56,560 nucleotides of DNA. Source: Alkalihalobacterium chitinilyticum. Its GTDB lineage: Bacteria > Bacillota > Bacilli > Bacillales > Bacillaceae_F. The stretch is taken from the NCBI RefSeq assembly GCF_029028005.1, contig NZ_JAOTPO010000025.1:1-56560 (forward strand), in the 5' to 3' direction. Below, in pieces: positions 17,513 through 25,365 of this stretch. The notes under the pieces were generated by a model that was not told the DNA's origin, did no database searches, and saw only the letters and a list, made by a program, of their open reading frames with translations. Every line of letters starts with the position of its first letter. Within the stretch, counting starts at the first letter, position 1. The translations under genes and the position numbers were made by a program.

Positions 17513-17794
17513 GGCGGACTGAGAGGACGCTATCCCTGAAAAGTTAATGATTTACAAAGAAAAGGCACTGAGAACACTATTTTGTAAGAAAATCAATGTT
17601 CATCCAATAATAAGGCACTGAGAGGACCCTATTTGTGCAAAAATCAAGGATTTGACATTGATAAGGCATTGAGAGGCCCTTATCTAGCAAAAAATCTATA
17701 GTTTCCCCCTCACTAGTAGCAAATAAGGGCCTGTGAGTACCCCAACATCTCAAAAATGGTGAAATATATTAAAATAAGGGCCTCTCAGTGCCCT
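17513..17794. repeat. Nested inverted-repeat element, copy 3 (4+2 arms)
   Basis: The longest copy: four direct arms (17513, 17562, 17612, 17663) and two inverted arms (17722, 17773), spaced 49, 50, 51, 59 and 51 bp. The outer direct arms are the most decayed (for example GCACTGAGAACACTATTT). It lies between two leftward genes in a gene-free gap. Confidence 0.9.
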
Positions 17795-17836
17795 AAAATT
17801 TCACTAATACTTTATTTGCCATGCAAGCATCTAATT

Positions 17837-18280
17837 TCAGTCTTTATAATACCTTTCCAAAATCAAGTAATCCTTTGTTTTAACTATGTCTAGATCATGC
17901 TTGACTGCGAACTCCATTAAATGTTCATAGGCTTCAGGTGGTTCTAAAACTACTAATCTAATATTGCTTCCTTTGTTAGTTTTTAATATGGCGGCTTTTT
18001 TAGCCCATCCGACTCGTGTAAATTTTAAATGAGCGACCTCCGAAGGGTGTATTTCTTTTTTTATAATGGATATTTTGAAAAGAATGAAGACCTCATATAC
18101 TAAATGATTATCGTTAATTTCTAATTTAAATCGAATGGAACCTAATGCAACCACTATGAATAATACCGAGAAAAATGTAGAAAAAGACCATCCATAATAC
18201 TGGACTAATACACTCCATAAAAGGGGAACAAAAATCATACTAATCATTGATAGTCTAAGCGGTCTTATTCCATAGACCAT
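17837..18280 (-). CDS. Membrane protein with bacterial PH-like domain
   Basis: A 147-residue protein with two membrane helices (about 8-25 and 32-48) and a beta-rich tail: 'FKLEINDNHLVYEVFILFKI', 'IIKKEIHPSEVAHLKFTRVG', 'KAAILKTNKGSNIRLVVLEP'. This is the layout of small YdbS-like bacterial pleckstrin-homology proteins. ATG 18280 has AAGGAGGAGG eight bases upstream, so it is preferred over the longer frame to 18313. Function unknown. Confidence 0.7.
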   Translation of the reverse strand: MVYGIRPLRLSMISMIFVPLLWSVLVQYYGWSFSTFFSVLFIVVALGSIRFKLEINDNHLVYEVFILFKISIIKKEIHPSEVAHLKFTRVGWAKKAAILKTNKGSNIRLVVLEPPEAYEHLMEFAVKHDLDIVKTKDYLILERYYKD

Positions 18281-18519
18281 GGTCGTTACCTCCTCCTTCG
18301 CCGCGTCTTTCATTCTATCATTCGAAGATCTTCTGGCAAGGAGCTTTCTTTTATCCCAAACCAGAGATCAATTAAGATTACTACGCCAAAAATAAACCGT
18401 TTTATTATGAACTGCAATTAAAAAATTCAGCCTTTAACATTAAAGTTTCCCTATTAAACTAGCTCAATCCTCAATTATTCAATCATTCACTACAAGAAAC
18501 ACTCTCTTATTCCATCGCT

Positions 18520-18609
18520 TCACCCTTGTGTCATAAAAATCCAATTCATCAGTGAAAATAGACCTATAATGGCTAAAATTGCCAATACTTTGATTAAAAA
18601 TTGTTTCAA
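18520..18609 (-). CDS. 29-residue membrane peptide
   Basis: TTG 18609 has AAAGGGG nine bases upstream and opens a 29-codon frame, a single hydrophobic helix with a basic start (MKQFLIKVLAILAIIGLFSL then MNWIFMTQG). The ribosome site and the membrane-helix composition support a real small membrane protein, though no family is recognised. The flanks, 18314-18519 and 18610-18811, hold no other gene. Confidence 0.4.
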   Translation of the reverse strand: MKQFLIKVLAILAIIGLFSLMNWIFMTQG

Positions 18610-18811
18610 GTTACTCTTCCCCTTTACCCATCAACTTTTTCTCGCTAGTTAATTCTTACCCTAACATACAATCTTCTAATATATGTATAATTTACGGATA
18701 GGACTAACAAAAAGTTTCAATGTCATCGTTATCATTCGTTTTATTAGCCAAAACTACCTAAATAGTTATAATATAATAGTATTAAAGTACGAGAAGGGAA
18801 TTGGTTATTTT

Positions 18812-19666
18812 ATGACAATAGTAACGACAGTCAAAAACAACTCTACGGAAGAACACTCAGCAAAATTAGAAGCATACCTTGAAGTAATTCCCCTAATTCA
18901 TTCCATGCTCCCTGATGTAGGAATTGGGATATCCAATACAGAGGAATGGATTGCCTATTTTCCTGGGCGAAAAATTAATCTTGGAGTAAAAAAGGGAATA
19001 AAAATTAACCCTGAGGAACCATTAGCCGATTGTATCAAGAATAATAAAATCATTGAACAAGAGGTTCCTGCTGAATTTTTTGGGTTTCCATTTAAAGGAT
19101 TAGCCGCACCTATCGTTGTAAAAAATGAAGTTATTGGTGCACTAGCTATTCAAATCCAAGAACAAAATGAAAAAGAATTACGAAGCATTGCAGATCAAAT
19201 CTTGACTTCAATTACTCAGGCTAACGAGAGGATTGCTAAAATATCAAAAAGCGCGGAAGGCCTTTCTGATATAAGTAATTCACTGCTTGACCAGTCGCAT
19301 CAAGCATCCAAGCAAATGGAGAGTACAGATGAAGTGATCAAATTTATAAAAAAGATTGCTGACCAGACAAATTTATTAGGGTTGAATGCTTCCATAGAGG
19401 CAGCACGCGCTGGCGATAGAGGGCGAGGCTTTGATGTAGTAGCTAAAGAAATTAGAAAACTATCAAACGAAACGGTTTCATCTACAGAAAAAATTAGTAA
19501 TACATTAACAAACATGAAGCAATCGATTAATGGAATTACAACAGCAATAGAGAAGGTCGTTACTGTAGGACGTGAACAGGCGTTATCAACAGAAGAAATC
19601 TCATCTTTCATTGATGATATTGAAAAAATGAGTAAAGAACTTAACAAATATGCATCGGAATTATAG
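18812..19666 (+). CDS. Soluble methyl-accepting chemotaxis-type protein (YfmS-like)
   Basis: A 284-residue protein without membrane helices. The N-terminal 130 residues form a small ligand or signal domain ('[20 protein letters not shown]', '[20 protein letters not shown]'). The rest is a chemoreceptor signalling coiled coil whose hairpin tip is intact: '[20 protein letters not shown]'. B. subtilis YfmS has the same size and soluble plan and works with CheW-CheA. The ATG at 18812 is chosen because GAAGGGA lies upstream and the longer frame adds an unrelated tail. Confidence 0.85.
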   Translation: MTIVTTVKNNSTEEHSAKLEAYLEVIPLIHSMLPDVGIGISNTEEWIAYFPGRKINLGVKKGIKINPEEPLADCIKNNKIIEQEVPAEFFGFPFKGLAAPIVVKNEVIGALAIQIQEQNEKELRSIADQILTSITQANERIAKISKSAEGLSDISNSLLDQSHQASKQMESTDEVIKFIKKIADQTNLLGLNASIEAARAGDRGRGFDVVAKEIRKLSNETVSSTEKISNTLTNMKQSINGITTAIEKVVTVGREQALSTEEISSFIDDIEKMSKELNKYASEL

Positions 19667-19715
19667 CAGATAGCGCAACAGAATAAAATTTGTCGCGGAA
19701 ATTAACAAATGCTCA

Positions 19716-19748
19716 GAGCTGCCTCATCATAAACACATGGGGCAGCTC
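19716..19748 (+). terminator. Hairpin after the chemoreceptor gene
   Basis: GAGCTGCC pairs with GGCAGCTC around a 17-base loop, 50 bp past the stop. The T-run is poor (CTATATTC), so it may act with Rho or protect the 3' end. Confidence 0.5.
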
Positions 19749-20055
19749 CTATATTCATATGGGGATATCACAGTGACCGTTTCTATGGTCTGTTCCTACG
19801 TTTATTTCCATCTCCTTGTTCCCCTTTGGTTATACGGTATTTGTTCTCTTCTTTACGAAATATAAAACCCCAATGACAAATAAATTAGTTATAACGAAAG
19901 CCACACCATAAAGGGCCCATCCTACAACTTGGCTAAAACTATAACTTTAGACGTTGGTATTCCATATGAAGTTACATCCATCTTAAAAGACTTTTAATCA
20001 CAAAAAGACGACCACCGTAGCAGCCGCCGTTGTCGAAATGGTATTATACTCTGAA
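19749..20055. other. Gene-free stretch with a membrane-segment remnant
   Basis: On the minus strand near 19825-19940 an open run of about 37 codons reads 'SQVVGWALYGVAFVITNLFV' then 'IGVLYFVKKRTNTV' and a stop, a plausible membrane segment with a basic end, but it has no usual start codon. I regard it as a remnant or unproven small gene. Nothing else is supported. Confidence 0.3.
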
Positions 20056-20481
20056 CTATTCTCGTCTAAGAGTTATTCGCTCTTCATACTCTTCCCACTC
20101 CCCAATGATAAATGTCACTTCTTTTTTCTTATCTAAAAATTTGCAACCGCTGCATTCCGTTTTTTCACTCTGATAGATGTTTGAATGGTTCAACGAAAAG
20201 GTTCCAAACACATTGGTTCCCTCATCAAAGATCGAGTAGTGCAATAAAGGTCGATTTTTTATTTTTTCATCATCGCCCTTATAGTTAATTTGGGTTTGAA
20301 TTTTTACTTCAGTTCCAATCAGGTACATTTGGTGGACAACAAGCCAATTTTGATTTTCTCCTGTAAAAGTTATCGCTTTCGGTCGCCCAAAACCATTTGA
20401 ATCTTCCGCACTTACAGTATAGGCACTTAAACAACTGAAAGCCACAATCATTATAAACAGCCATTTGACATTCACCTTCAT
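20056..20481 (-). CDS. Secreted hypothetical protein
   Basis: A 141-residue protein with a signal peptide (about 1-25, cleavage after TVSA). The mature part is beta-rich and has a CSGC motif near residue 113, which could form a disulphide or bind metal. I do not recognise the family. ATG 20481 follows GTGAGG by nine bases and is preferred over the GTG five codons upstream. Confidence 0.6.
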   Translation of the reverse strand: MKVNVKWLFIMIVAFSCLSAYTVSAEDSNGFGRPKAITFTGENQNWLVVHQMYLIGTEVKIQTQINYKGDDEKIKNRPLLHYSIFDEGTNVFGTFSLNHSNIYQSEKTECSGCKFLDKKKEVTFIIGEWEEYEERITLRRE

Positions 20482-20595
20482 AAAAATACGCCTCACTTTA
20501 TGAGTATGTTTAGTACTAACGTTAATCTATTGATGGCATTAGGGTGCCCCAATTGGTAAATTTTATATTGTATGAAATGTATCCTGTTCACCATA

Positions 20596-20622
20596 AAAAG
20601 ACCGCTCTATCTGGAGCGATCT
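20596..20622 (-). terminator. Terminator
   Basis: On the minus strand AGATCGCTC pairs with GAGCGGTCT (one G-U pair) and is followed by TTTTTATGG. It lies downstream of the small membrane gene ending at 20730. Confidence 0.75.
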
Positions 20623-20729
20623 CGCAATTTTCATTGAGCAATTATTACTTTTCGATGTATGGCGCAAACAGAAGCCAAAAATTATCAAAAAAACTAAAGG
20701 TAACATTTGCTTAGAAAGAAGCTAGCCCC

Positions 20730-20921
20730 CTAGAAACCACCAGTTAATGAAATAATCACAATTAAAACTAACACTACCACCGGTGCTAAAACGTAAACGT
20801 ACGTCATATTTCTCGCAGACTTTTCACTATTGTAACTGGAACCATCTTCTTTCGTCACTTGCATCGTCATATAAAAACCAACAAGACAAATAATAATAAT
20901 GATCGTTATTAAAATACCCAA
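20730..20921 (-). CDS. 63-residue two-helix membrane protein
   Basis: Two hydrophobic helices (residues 2-19 and 40-60) flank a polar loop (QVTKEDGSSYNSEKSARN). TTG 20921 is preceded by GTGAGGCG. No family recognised. A terminator follows, so it is a single-gene unit. Confidence 0.6.
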   Translation of the reverse strand: MGILITIIIIICLVGFYMTMQVTKEDGSSYNSEKSARNMTYVYVLAPVVVLVLIVIISLTGGF

Positions 20922-21131
20922 ATCGCCTCACCCACCTGTCCAAAAGATTACTTTTTCAAAATGATTTCTCATGTATATAAAAGATTGCTAATGCATATGA
21001 AACTATTTATCGAGCACTATTTGAAGACCACAAATTCTAGTGCCTGATGTTACCTATTTTTATGAATAAACCAACAAATTTAAACCGTCTCAACTAACCA
21101 TTTTAATATTCTCAACTGACCAATTCTACGC

Positions 21132-21309
21132 GGACTCACAGGCCCTTATTTTCGGTGAATCGGGCATTTTCCAGACTTTAGCGGACTGAGAGGCTCTTAT
21201 TTTAGCTAATCTATGTGATTTCATGCTAGATTTTAAGATATAAGGGCTTCTGAGTCCCCTAAACAGTAAAAAGTGTTCATATTTGATCAAATAAGGGCCT
21301 CAGAGTCCT
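21132..21309. repeat. Nested inverted-repeat element, copy 4 (2+2 arms)
   Basis: Direct arms at 21132 and 21182 and inverted arms at 21239 and 21290; spacings 50, 57 and 51 bp, total 178 bp. Arm 1 reads GGACTCACAGGCCCTTAT, a variant also seen inverted in copies 3 and 5. It lies between divergent genes (20921 leftward, 21586 rightward), in the gene-free interval 20922-21585. Confidence 0.9.
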
Positions 21310-21585
21310 CTTAGCAATGATGACGCGTTCATACTCTGCTATTGCCATTCGAGTCGTGCTAGAATTTGTTTTTTTCGTAACTACATTCTTTCATTAAAAC
21401 ATGTCCCCCCCGAAAGATGCAATTCCCATAATTGTTTCCCACTAATAAGGAGAACTGCTCCCCCCTATTTTTGACTTAATAATGAAAACCCCAATCAATC
21501 CCTCTAATCTTTATATGAATTGAATGATTTAAATGATAAAGATATAATAGAATAATAACTAACTAGGCTAGGAGGCTAAAGCGAG

Positions 21586-22296
21586 ATGGAAACAAACAAG
21601 ACTCCATTACCACCGTTATCGATGTATCGAATTACAGCAAAACTGTTTACTCACATAGAGAAATCCGTTACTTCCTCTTACGGTACAAAGGGAAAATCGT
21701 TGCTGCAACAAGGCTTAGAAAGCTTCGGGTATCAAGAGGCATACGATATCGCGGAACAAGCGACACGCGAAGGCGAAGTTCATGTGTTAGCGGATTATAT
21801 TCCAATAGAGTTTGATCAAATGCATAAGTATGACGACCTAACTATCTATAGTCTAATGGCAAAGTTATTTGCGCAAATTACTAAAGCCGTTGTAGATGTG
21901 TATGGGGATGAAGGTAAAGATATAATCAGAGAAGGTGTTCGTACGTTTGGAGAAGAACGTGGCCAGGGAATTGCACACAGGGCCGCACATCTCGGGAAAC
22001 CGAATACGATTGAAAATTATCTATCAAACTATGATATGGGTCGAAGTGAGCTGTTTGAATTTGAGAACATCTTCAAACCTCAATCCATTGAGCAAACCTT
22101 TACGAAATGCCCGTTTGGTCAGCAATGGGCCGATGATAACATGCACGAATATGGGATTTTATATTGTGAGATGATTGATCCTGCTGTTGCGAAAGGCTAT
22201 AACCCCAACTTTGAAGTCGATCATGATCAATACGTTTTAAAAGAAGGCGTCTGCCATTTTAACTTCAAATTAGAGAAAAAGTCGAAACAAGATTAA
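21586..22296 (+). CDS. L-2-amino-thiazoline-4-carboxylic acid hydrolase-like protein
   Basis: A 236-residue protein. Two helical units repeat at about 12-55 and 82-125 ('YRITAKLFTHIEKSVTSSYG' and 'YSLMAKLFAQITKAVVDVYG'). The C-terminal half has conserved cysteines in 'FTKCPFGQQWAD', 'GILYCEMIDPAVAKGYNPNF' and 'GVCHFNFK'. This is the ATC-hydrolase family, named from a Pseudomonas enzyme of L-cysteine synthesis from thiazolines; many members have other or unknown roles. AGGAGG lies ten bases before ATG. Confidence 0.75.
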   Translation: METNKTPLPPLSMYRITAKLFTHIEKSVTSSYGTKGKSLLQQGLESFGYQEAYDIAEQATREGEVHVLADYIPIEFDQMHKYDDLTIYSLMAKLFAQITKAVVDVYGDEGKDIIREGVRTFGEERGQGIAHRAAHLGKPNTIENYLSNYDMGRSELFEFENIFKPQSIEQTFTKCPFGQQWADDNMHEYGILYCEMIDPAVAKGYNPNFEVDHDQYVLKEGVCHFNFKLEKKSKQD

Positions 22297-22373
22297 TCGT
22301 TCAAATGACTTAAAATAGCATGTACAGCAACAATCCGTATTAACGGAACCTATAAAAATAAGCCATAAAAACA

Positions 22374-22408
22374 GGAGGCCACCCCTCGATTACTTGGGGA
22401 TGGTCTCC
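22374..22408. terminator. Bidirectional terminator
   Basis: GGAGGCCACCCC pairs with GGGGATGGTCTCC. T-runs follow on the minus strand (TGTTTTTATGG) and, more weakly, on the plus strand (TTATTG). It separates the converging ATC-hydrolase-like and dehydrogenase genes. Confidence 0.8.
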
Positions 22409-22433
22409 TTATTGCATTGCTCTCAAGCATTTT

Positions 22434-23495
22434 CTAATTAGATCTTCTCAACTGAGCAACAATCGCATCAGCCACTTCTTCGGTTGATGCACTTCCTCCT
22501 AGATCCGGAGTTTTAATACCTTCTGCAATGACGGCTTCAATCGATTTCATTAAGAGATCAGCCATTTCGTGTTCTCCGAAGTGGTCGAGAAGCATTTTAC
22601 CTGTCCAAATTTGTCCGATCGGATTAGCAATCCCTTTTCCATAAATATCAGGTGCTGACCCATGAACCGGCTCGAACATCGATGGGTATTTGCCATTTAC
22701 ATTCAAATTCACGGAAGGCGCAATCCCGATACTGCCCATAATAGCTGCGCTAATATCCGTTAAAATATCACCAAATAAATTGCTTGCAACAACCACATCG
22801 AAGCTAGACGGGCGAGTAATAAAGTACGCCGCTAATGCATCAATGTGATTAGAAGCGGTCTCGATTTCAGGATAATCTTTAGCTACATCGTTAAACACTC
22901 TGTCCCAGAACGGCATCGAATAGACGATCCCATTTGATTTCGTTGCACTCGTGACATGGTTCTTTCTCGTTTTGGCTAATTCAAACGCATATCTCATTGC
23001 CGTTTCGGAGGCTTTTCGTGTAAAGACCGCATTTTGGACTGCGATTTCATCTGGTCCTTTATGCATCGTTCCACCGATTTCACTATACTCCCCTTCACTA
23101 TTTTCACGAACAACAATAATATCAAAGTTATTTGGGTTCGTAATCGGCGATTGAATACCTTGAATTTGCTTTGCGTGTCTTATATTCAGAGTCTGTTCAA
23201 ACTCTCTTCTAATTTTTATTAGTAATTCCCACAACGTCACGTGGTCTGGAACAAGCTGCGGATTACCAACTGCCCCTAAAAAGACGGCATCACTATCTTT
23301 TAATTGGTCTAAACCGTCTTCAGGCATCATCTTTCCATGCTCTAAGTAATACTCACAACTCCAAGGATATGTAACCTTATCGAACGATAATCCACCATGA
23401 ATTTCTGCTACTGTATCCATTACTCGAACAGCGTGGGGCATAATTTCCTTCCCGACCCCATCCCCCGGTATTACAGATAATTTGATTTTTTTCAT
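22434..23495 (-). CDS. D-malate/tartrate dehydrogenase-type enzyme (beta-decarboxylating)
   Basis: A 353-residue member of the isocitrate/isopropylmalate dehydrogenase family. The N-terminus 'IPGDGVGKEIMPHAVRVMD' and the C-terminal block 'NLFGDILTDISAAIMGSIGIA', 'FEPVHGSAPDIYGKGIANPI' carry substrate, metal and NAD-binding residues. The pattern 'LNIRHAKQI' and 'VVRENSEGEYSEIGG' fits the D-malate/tartrate group (E. coli DmlA, B. subtilis YcsA) rather than LeuB. It converts D-malate to pyruvate and CO2. ATG 23495 follows GGGGAGA. No leu or citrate genes are near. Confidence 0.88.
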   Translation of the reverse strand: MKKIKLSVIPGDGVGKEIMPHAVRVMDTVAEIHGGLSFDKVTYPWSCEYYLEHGKMMPEDGLDQLKDSDAVFLGAVGNPQLVPDHVTLWELLIKIRREFEQTLNIRHAKQIQGIQSPITNPNNFDIIVVRENSEGEYSEIGGTMHKGPDEIAVQNAVFTRKASETAMRYAFELAKTRKNHVTSATKSNGIVYSMPFWDRVFNDVAKDYPEIETASNHIDALAAYFITRPSSFDVVVASNLFGDILTDISAAIMGSIGIAPSVNLNVNGKYPSMFEPVHGSAPDIYGKGIANPIGQIWTGKMLLDHFGEHEMADLLMKSIEAVIAEGIKTPDLGGSASTEEVADAIVAQLRRSN

Positions 23496-23745
23496 CTCTT
23501 CTCCCCCTGCCAATTAAGTGTTTTCTTTTTTTCTATACAGCCATGATTTGGATCTTTCCTTAGATTATGTATTTCAGCACTCAATCAAAACAAACGCCTT
23601 TTAGCCTATATTGTTTCGGCTATCGAAAGATCGGATATTTTTTATTATAGCATGGGGTTAGTTATTCTAGGAAGACTGAAGTGATTTCGCTAGATTTAAA
23701 AGTTTTAACGAAACGACTATACTAAACTCTTTTAAGATAAAAAAA
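23496..23745. other. Upstream region of the dehydrogenase gene
   Basis: No gene. It contains the imperfect palindrome TATCCGATCTTTCGATAGCC near 23613-23640 (minus strand), a possible operator; otherwise AT-rich. Confidence 0.3.
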
Positions 23746-23779
23746 AGATCTGCCCTTTTCTACTAATTGAGACAGACCT
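23746..23779 (-). terminator. Terminator of the NERD gene
   Basis: On the minus strand AGGTCTG pairs with CAGATCT and is followed by seven or more Ts. It lies 40 bp past the stop of the NERD gene. Confidence 0.75.
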
Positions 23780-23817
23780 TATAACTAGTGTAACTATAAA
23801 AAAATCTCCTACTCCTA

Positions 23818-24555
23818 CTATGCACTTGCTGTAAATCTACACTTTGGAAAGCTGCTACATCCTTTAAATGGACCTGTTTGGCCTTTTCTTTCTACTAAGG
23901 GACTTCCGCATTTTGGACAGATGTTATTTTTCACTTGTTGTTGAACTGTTTTTTGATTGTCTTTAATGCTTTGGACGTGTTGTTTCTTTAAAGCTTTATC
24001 TTTGTGATTATTTATTGCATTCAGTTGGTTCACAATTTGTTGTTTTTGTTTGTTTGAAAGCGTTTCTTCTTTATATTTATTAATCGTTTTCAATAGATTT
24101 ACGCTGTATACGACATCGGACGTAACGTTTACCTTCAGTGTGGCATTTACTGAGAAAACGACTATCGGTATGTAGGTGAGTTGACCAAAGTTGATGAGAG
24201 CATTTTCAAGTGCTTTTATATGACCGTAGTTTTGGCGCAAAGGATTAAAAAATTTTTCTTTTCTCTTATAAATAACTTGGGTCCAGTACTGACTTTTTTC
24301 ATCGCCAAAAATCCACCCTTTGTAGTTTTTCGTTTCAATTACAAAAACACCATAGTTCGAAACGATAACATGATCAATCTGCGATGTTTTGCCAGCTACA
24401 TTTAATACAACATCATTTATAACCGTATACTTTTCTGAATCTAACCGAGTTAGAAACGTAGCAATAGCCTTTTCACCTAGGTAGCCTTTAATCTGTGGTT
24501 TAAATAGTGCATAAACGATAGCTAAGATAAATAATGCAGGAATTAGAATTTCCAA
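23818..24555 (-). CDS. NERD-domain protein with topoisomerase-type zinc finger
   Basis: About 245 residues: an N-terminal membrane helix, a NERD nuclease-related domain (about 25-150) with the motifs 'GEKAIATFL', 'SQIDHVIVSNYGVFVIETKNYKG' (the D-ExK-like centre), a lysine-rich linker, and a C-terminal zinc ribbon (CPKCGSPLVERKGQTGPFKG, then CSSFPKCRF) like those of DNA topoisomerase I. Nucleic-acid processing is likely but unproven. The frame begins at TTG 24597; GGAAGG nine bases before TTG 24555 suggests the shorter start. Confidence 0.85.
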   Translation of the reverse strand: MEILIPALFILAIVYALFKPQIKGYLGEKAIATFLTRLDSEKYTVINDVVLNVAGKTSQIDHVIVSNYGVFVIETKNYKGWIFGDEKSQYWTQVIYKRKEKFFNPLRQNYGHIKALENALINFGQLTYIPIVVFSVNATLKVNVTSDVVYSVNLLKTINKYKEETLSNKQKQQIVNQLNAINNHKDKALKKQHVQSIKDNQKTVQQQVKNNICPKCGSPLVERKGQTGPFKGCSSFPKCRFTASA

Positions 24556-24928
24556 TCCAATCAACCTTCCAAGTTTAGTAGAATACAACAAGTACAAGTC
24601 TTAGGACCAATTTTGCTAGTCCCGCTAGTTCACATACTCTTTTAACTCCCGAACTTGCAATAGTTATTTAATGATAAGTGTCTATGAAAAGAGTATTTTT
24701 ATATTTTTAGGAAAACATACCCAATTAAAACTAGTCCCATTATACCGTTCTGTAACTGTAATAAAAAGGCATTTCATGTAAATTTTCGTCAAAGTTATTG
24801 TAAAAGTTCAAGAAAATTACTCATTATTATTCTTATAACGTTGATTCATACAAAAGTAATTTTTTATTGTAAAATAGAATAGAAGAACTAGAAATACATA
24901 GAAAAAACTAGTAAAGGAGTTTTAACCG
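24556..24928. other. Divergent promoter region
   Basis: Gene-free, AT-rich DNA between the NERD gene and the YciI-like gene. It contains candidate -10 sequences such as TAAAAT at 24870, but no well-spaced -35 box. Confidence 0.3.
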
Positions 24929-25237
24929 ATGCAATTTATAATTACTGCTTATGACGGTACGGATGAACAAGCCCTTGAAAGAAGATTAGGTGCTAGGGAT
25001 GAGCATTTACAAGGTGTAGAGGAACGATTTAAAGAAGGAGAGCATTTATATGGGGCTGCTCTTCTGGATGATGAAGGAAAAATGATTGGTTCTGTTATGG
25101 TTGTTGACTATCCATCAAAAGAGGCGCTGGATGAATGGTTGAAGGTGGAACCGTATGTCATTCAAAACGTATGGCAAAAAATTGATGTACAGCCATGTAA
25201 AGTTGCACCAACTTTTATGAAGCTTTATGAGGGGTAA
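24929..25237 (+). CDS. YciI-family protein
   Basis: A 102-residue YCII-domain protein with a ferredoxin-like fold. It has the typical His-Asp pair: 'ARDEHLQGVEERFKEGEHLY' (His26), 'GAALLDDEGKMIGSVMVVDY' and 'WLKVEPYVIQNVWQKIDVQP'. The family is of uncertain enzymatic role. AAGGAG lies nine bases before ATG. It forms a single-gene unit ending in a terminator. Confidence 0.9.
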   Translation: MQFIITAYDGTDEQALERRLGARDEHLQGVEERFKEGEHLYGAALLDDEGKMIGSVMVVDYPSKEALDEWLKVEPYVIQNVWQKIDVQPCKVAPTFMKLYEG

Positions 25238-25256
25238 AGGTTGCCCTCATCGCAAA

Positions 25257-25293
25257 GAAGTACTGAACGAATAAAATCGTTTGGTACTTTTTT
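25257..25293 (+). terminator. Terminator of the YciI-like gene
   Basis: AAGTACTGAACGA pairs with TCGTTTGGTACTT, followed by TTTTTT. Confidence 0.85.
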
Positions 25294-25330
25294 ACTTTTC
25301 CCTTTAATTGTCAACGAAGGTTTCTAACAG

Positions 25331-25352
25331 GAAAAGCCCCCCGTTTAAAAAC
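25331..25352 (-). terminator. Terminator of the LRR protein gene
   Basis: On the minus strand CCCTCGTTT pairs with AAACGGGGG and is followed by CTTTTCC. It lies 14 bp past the stop. Confidence 0.75.
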
Positions 25353-25365
25353 GAGGGACATGCTA

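Noticed and set aside
24929-25237. Muconolactone isomerase-like reading of the 102-residue protein
   Set aside because: The His-Asp pattern and length fit YciI better.
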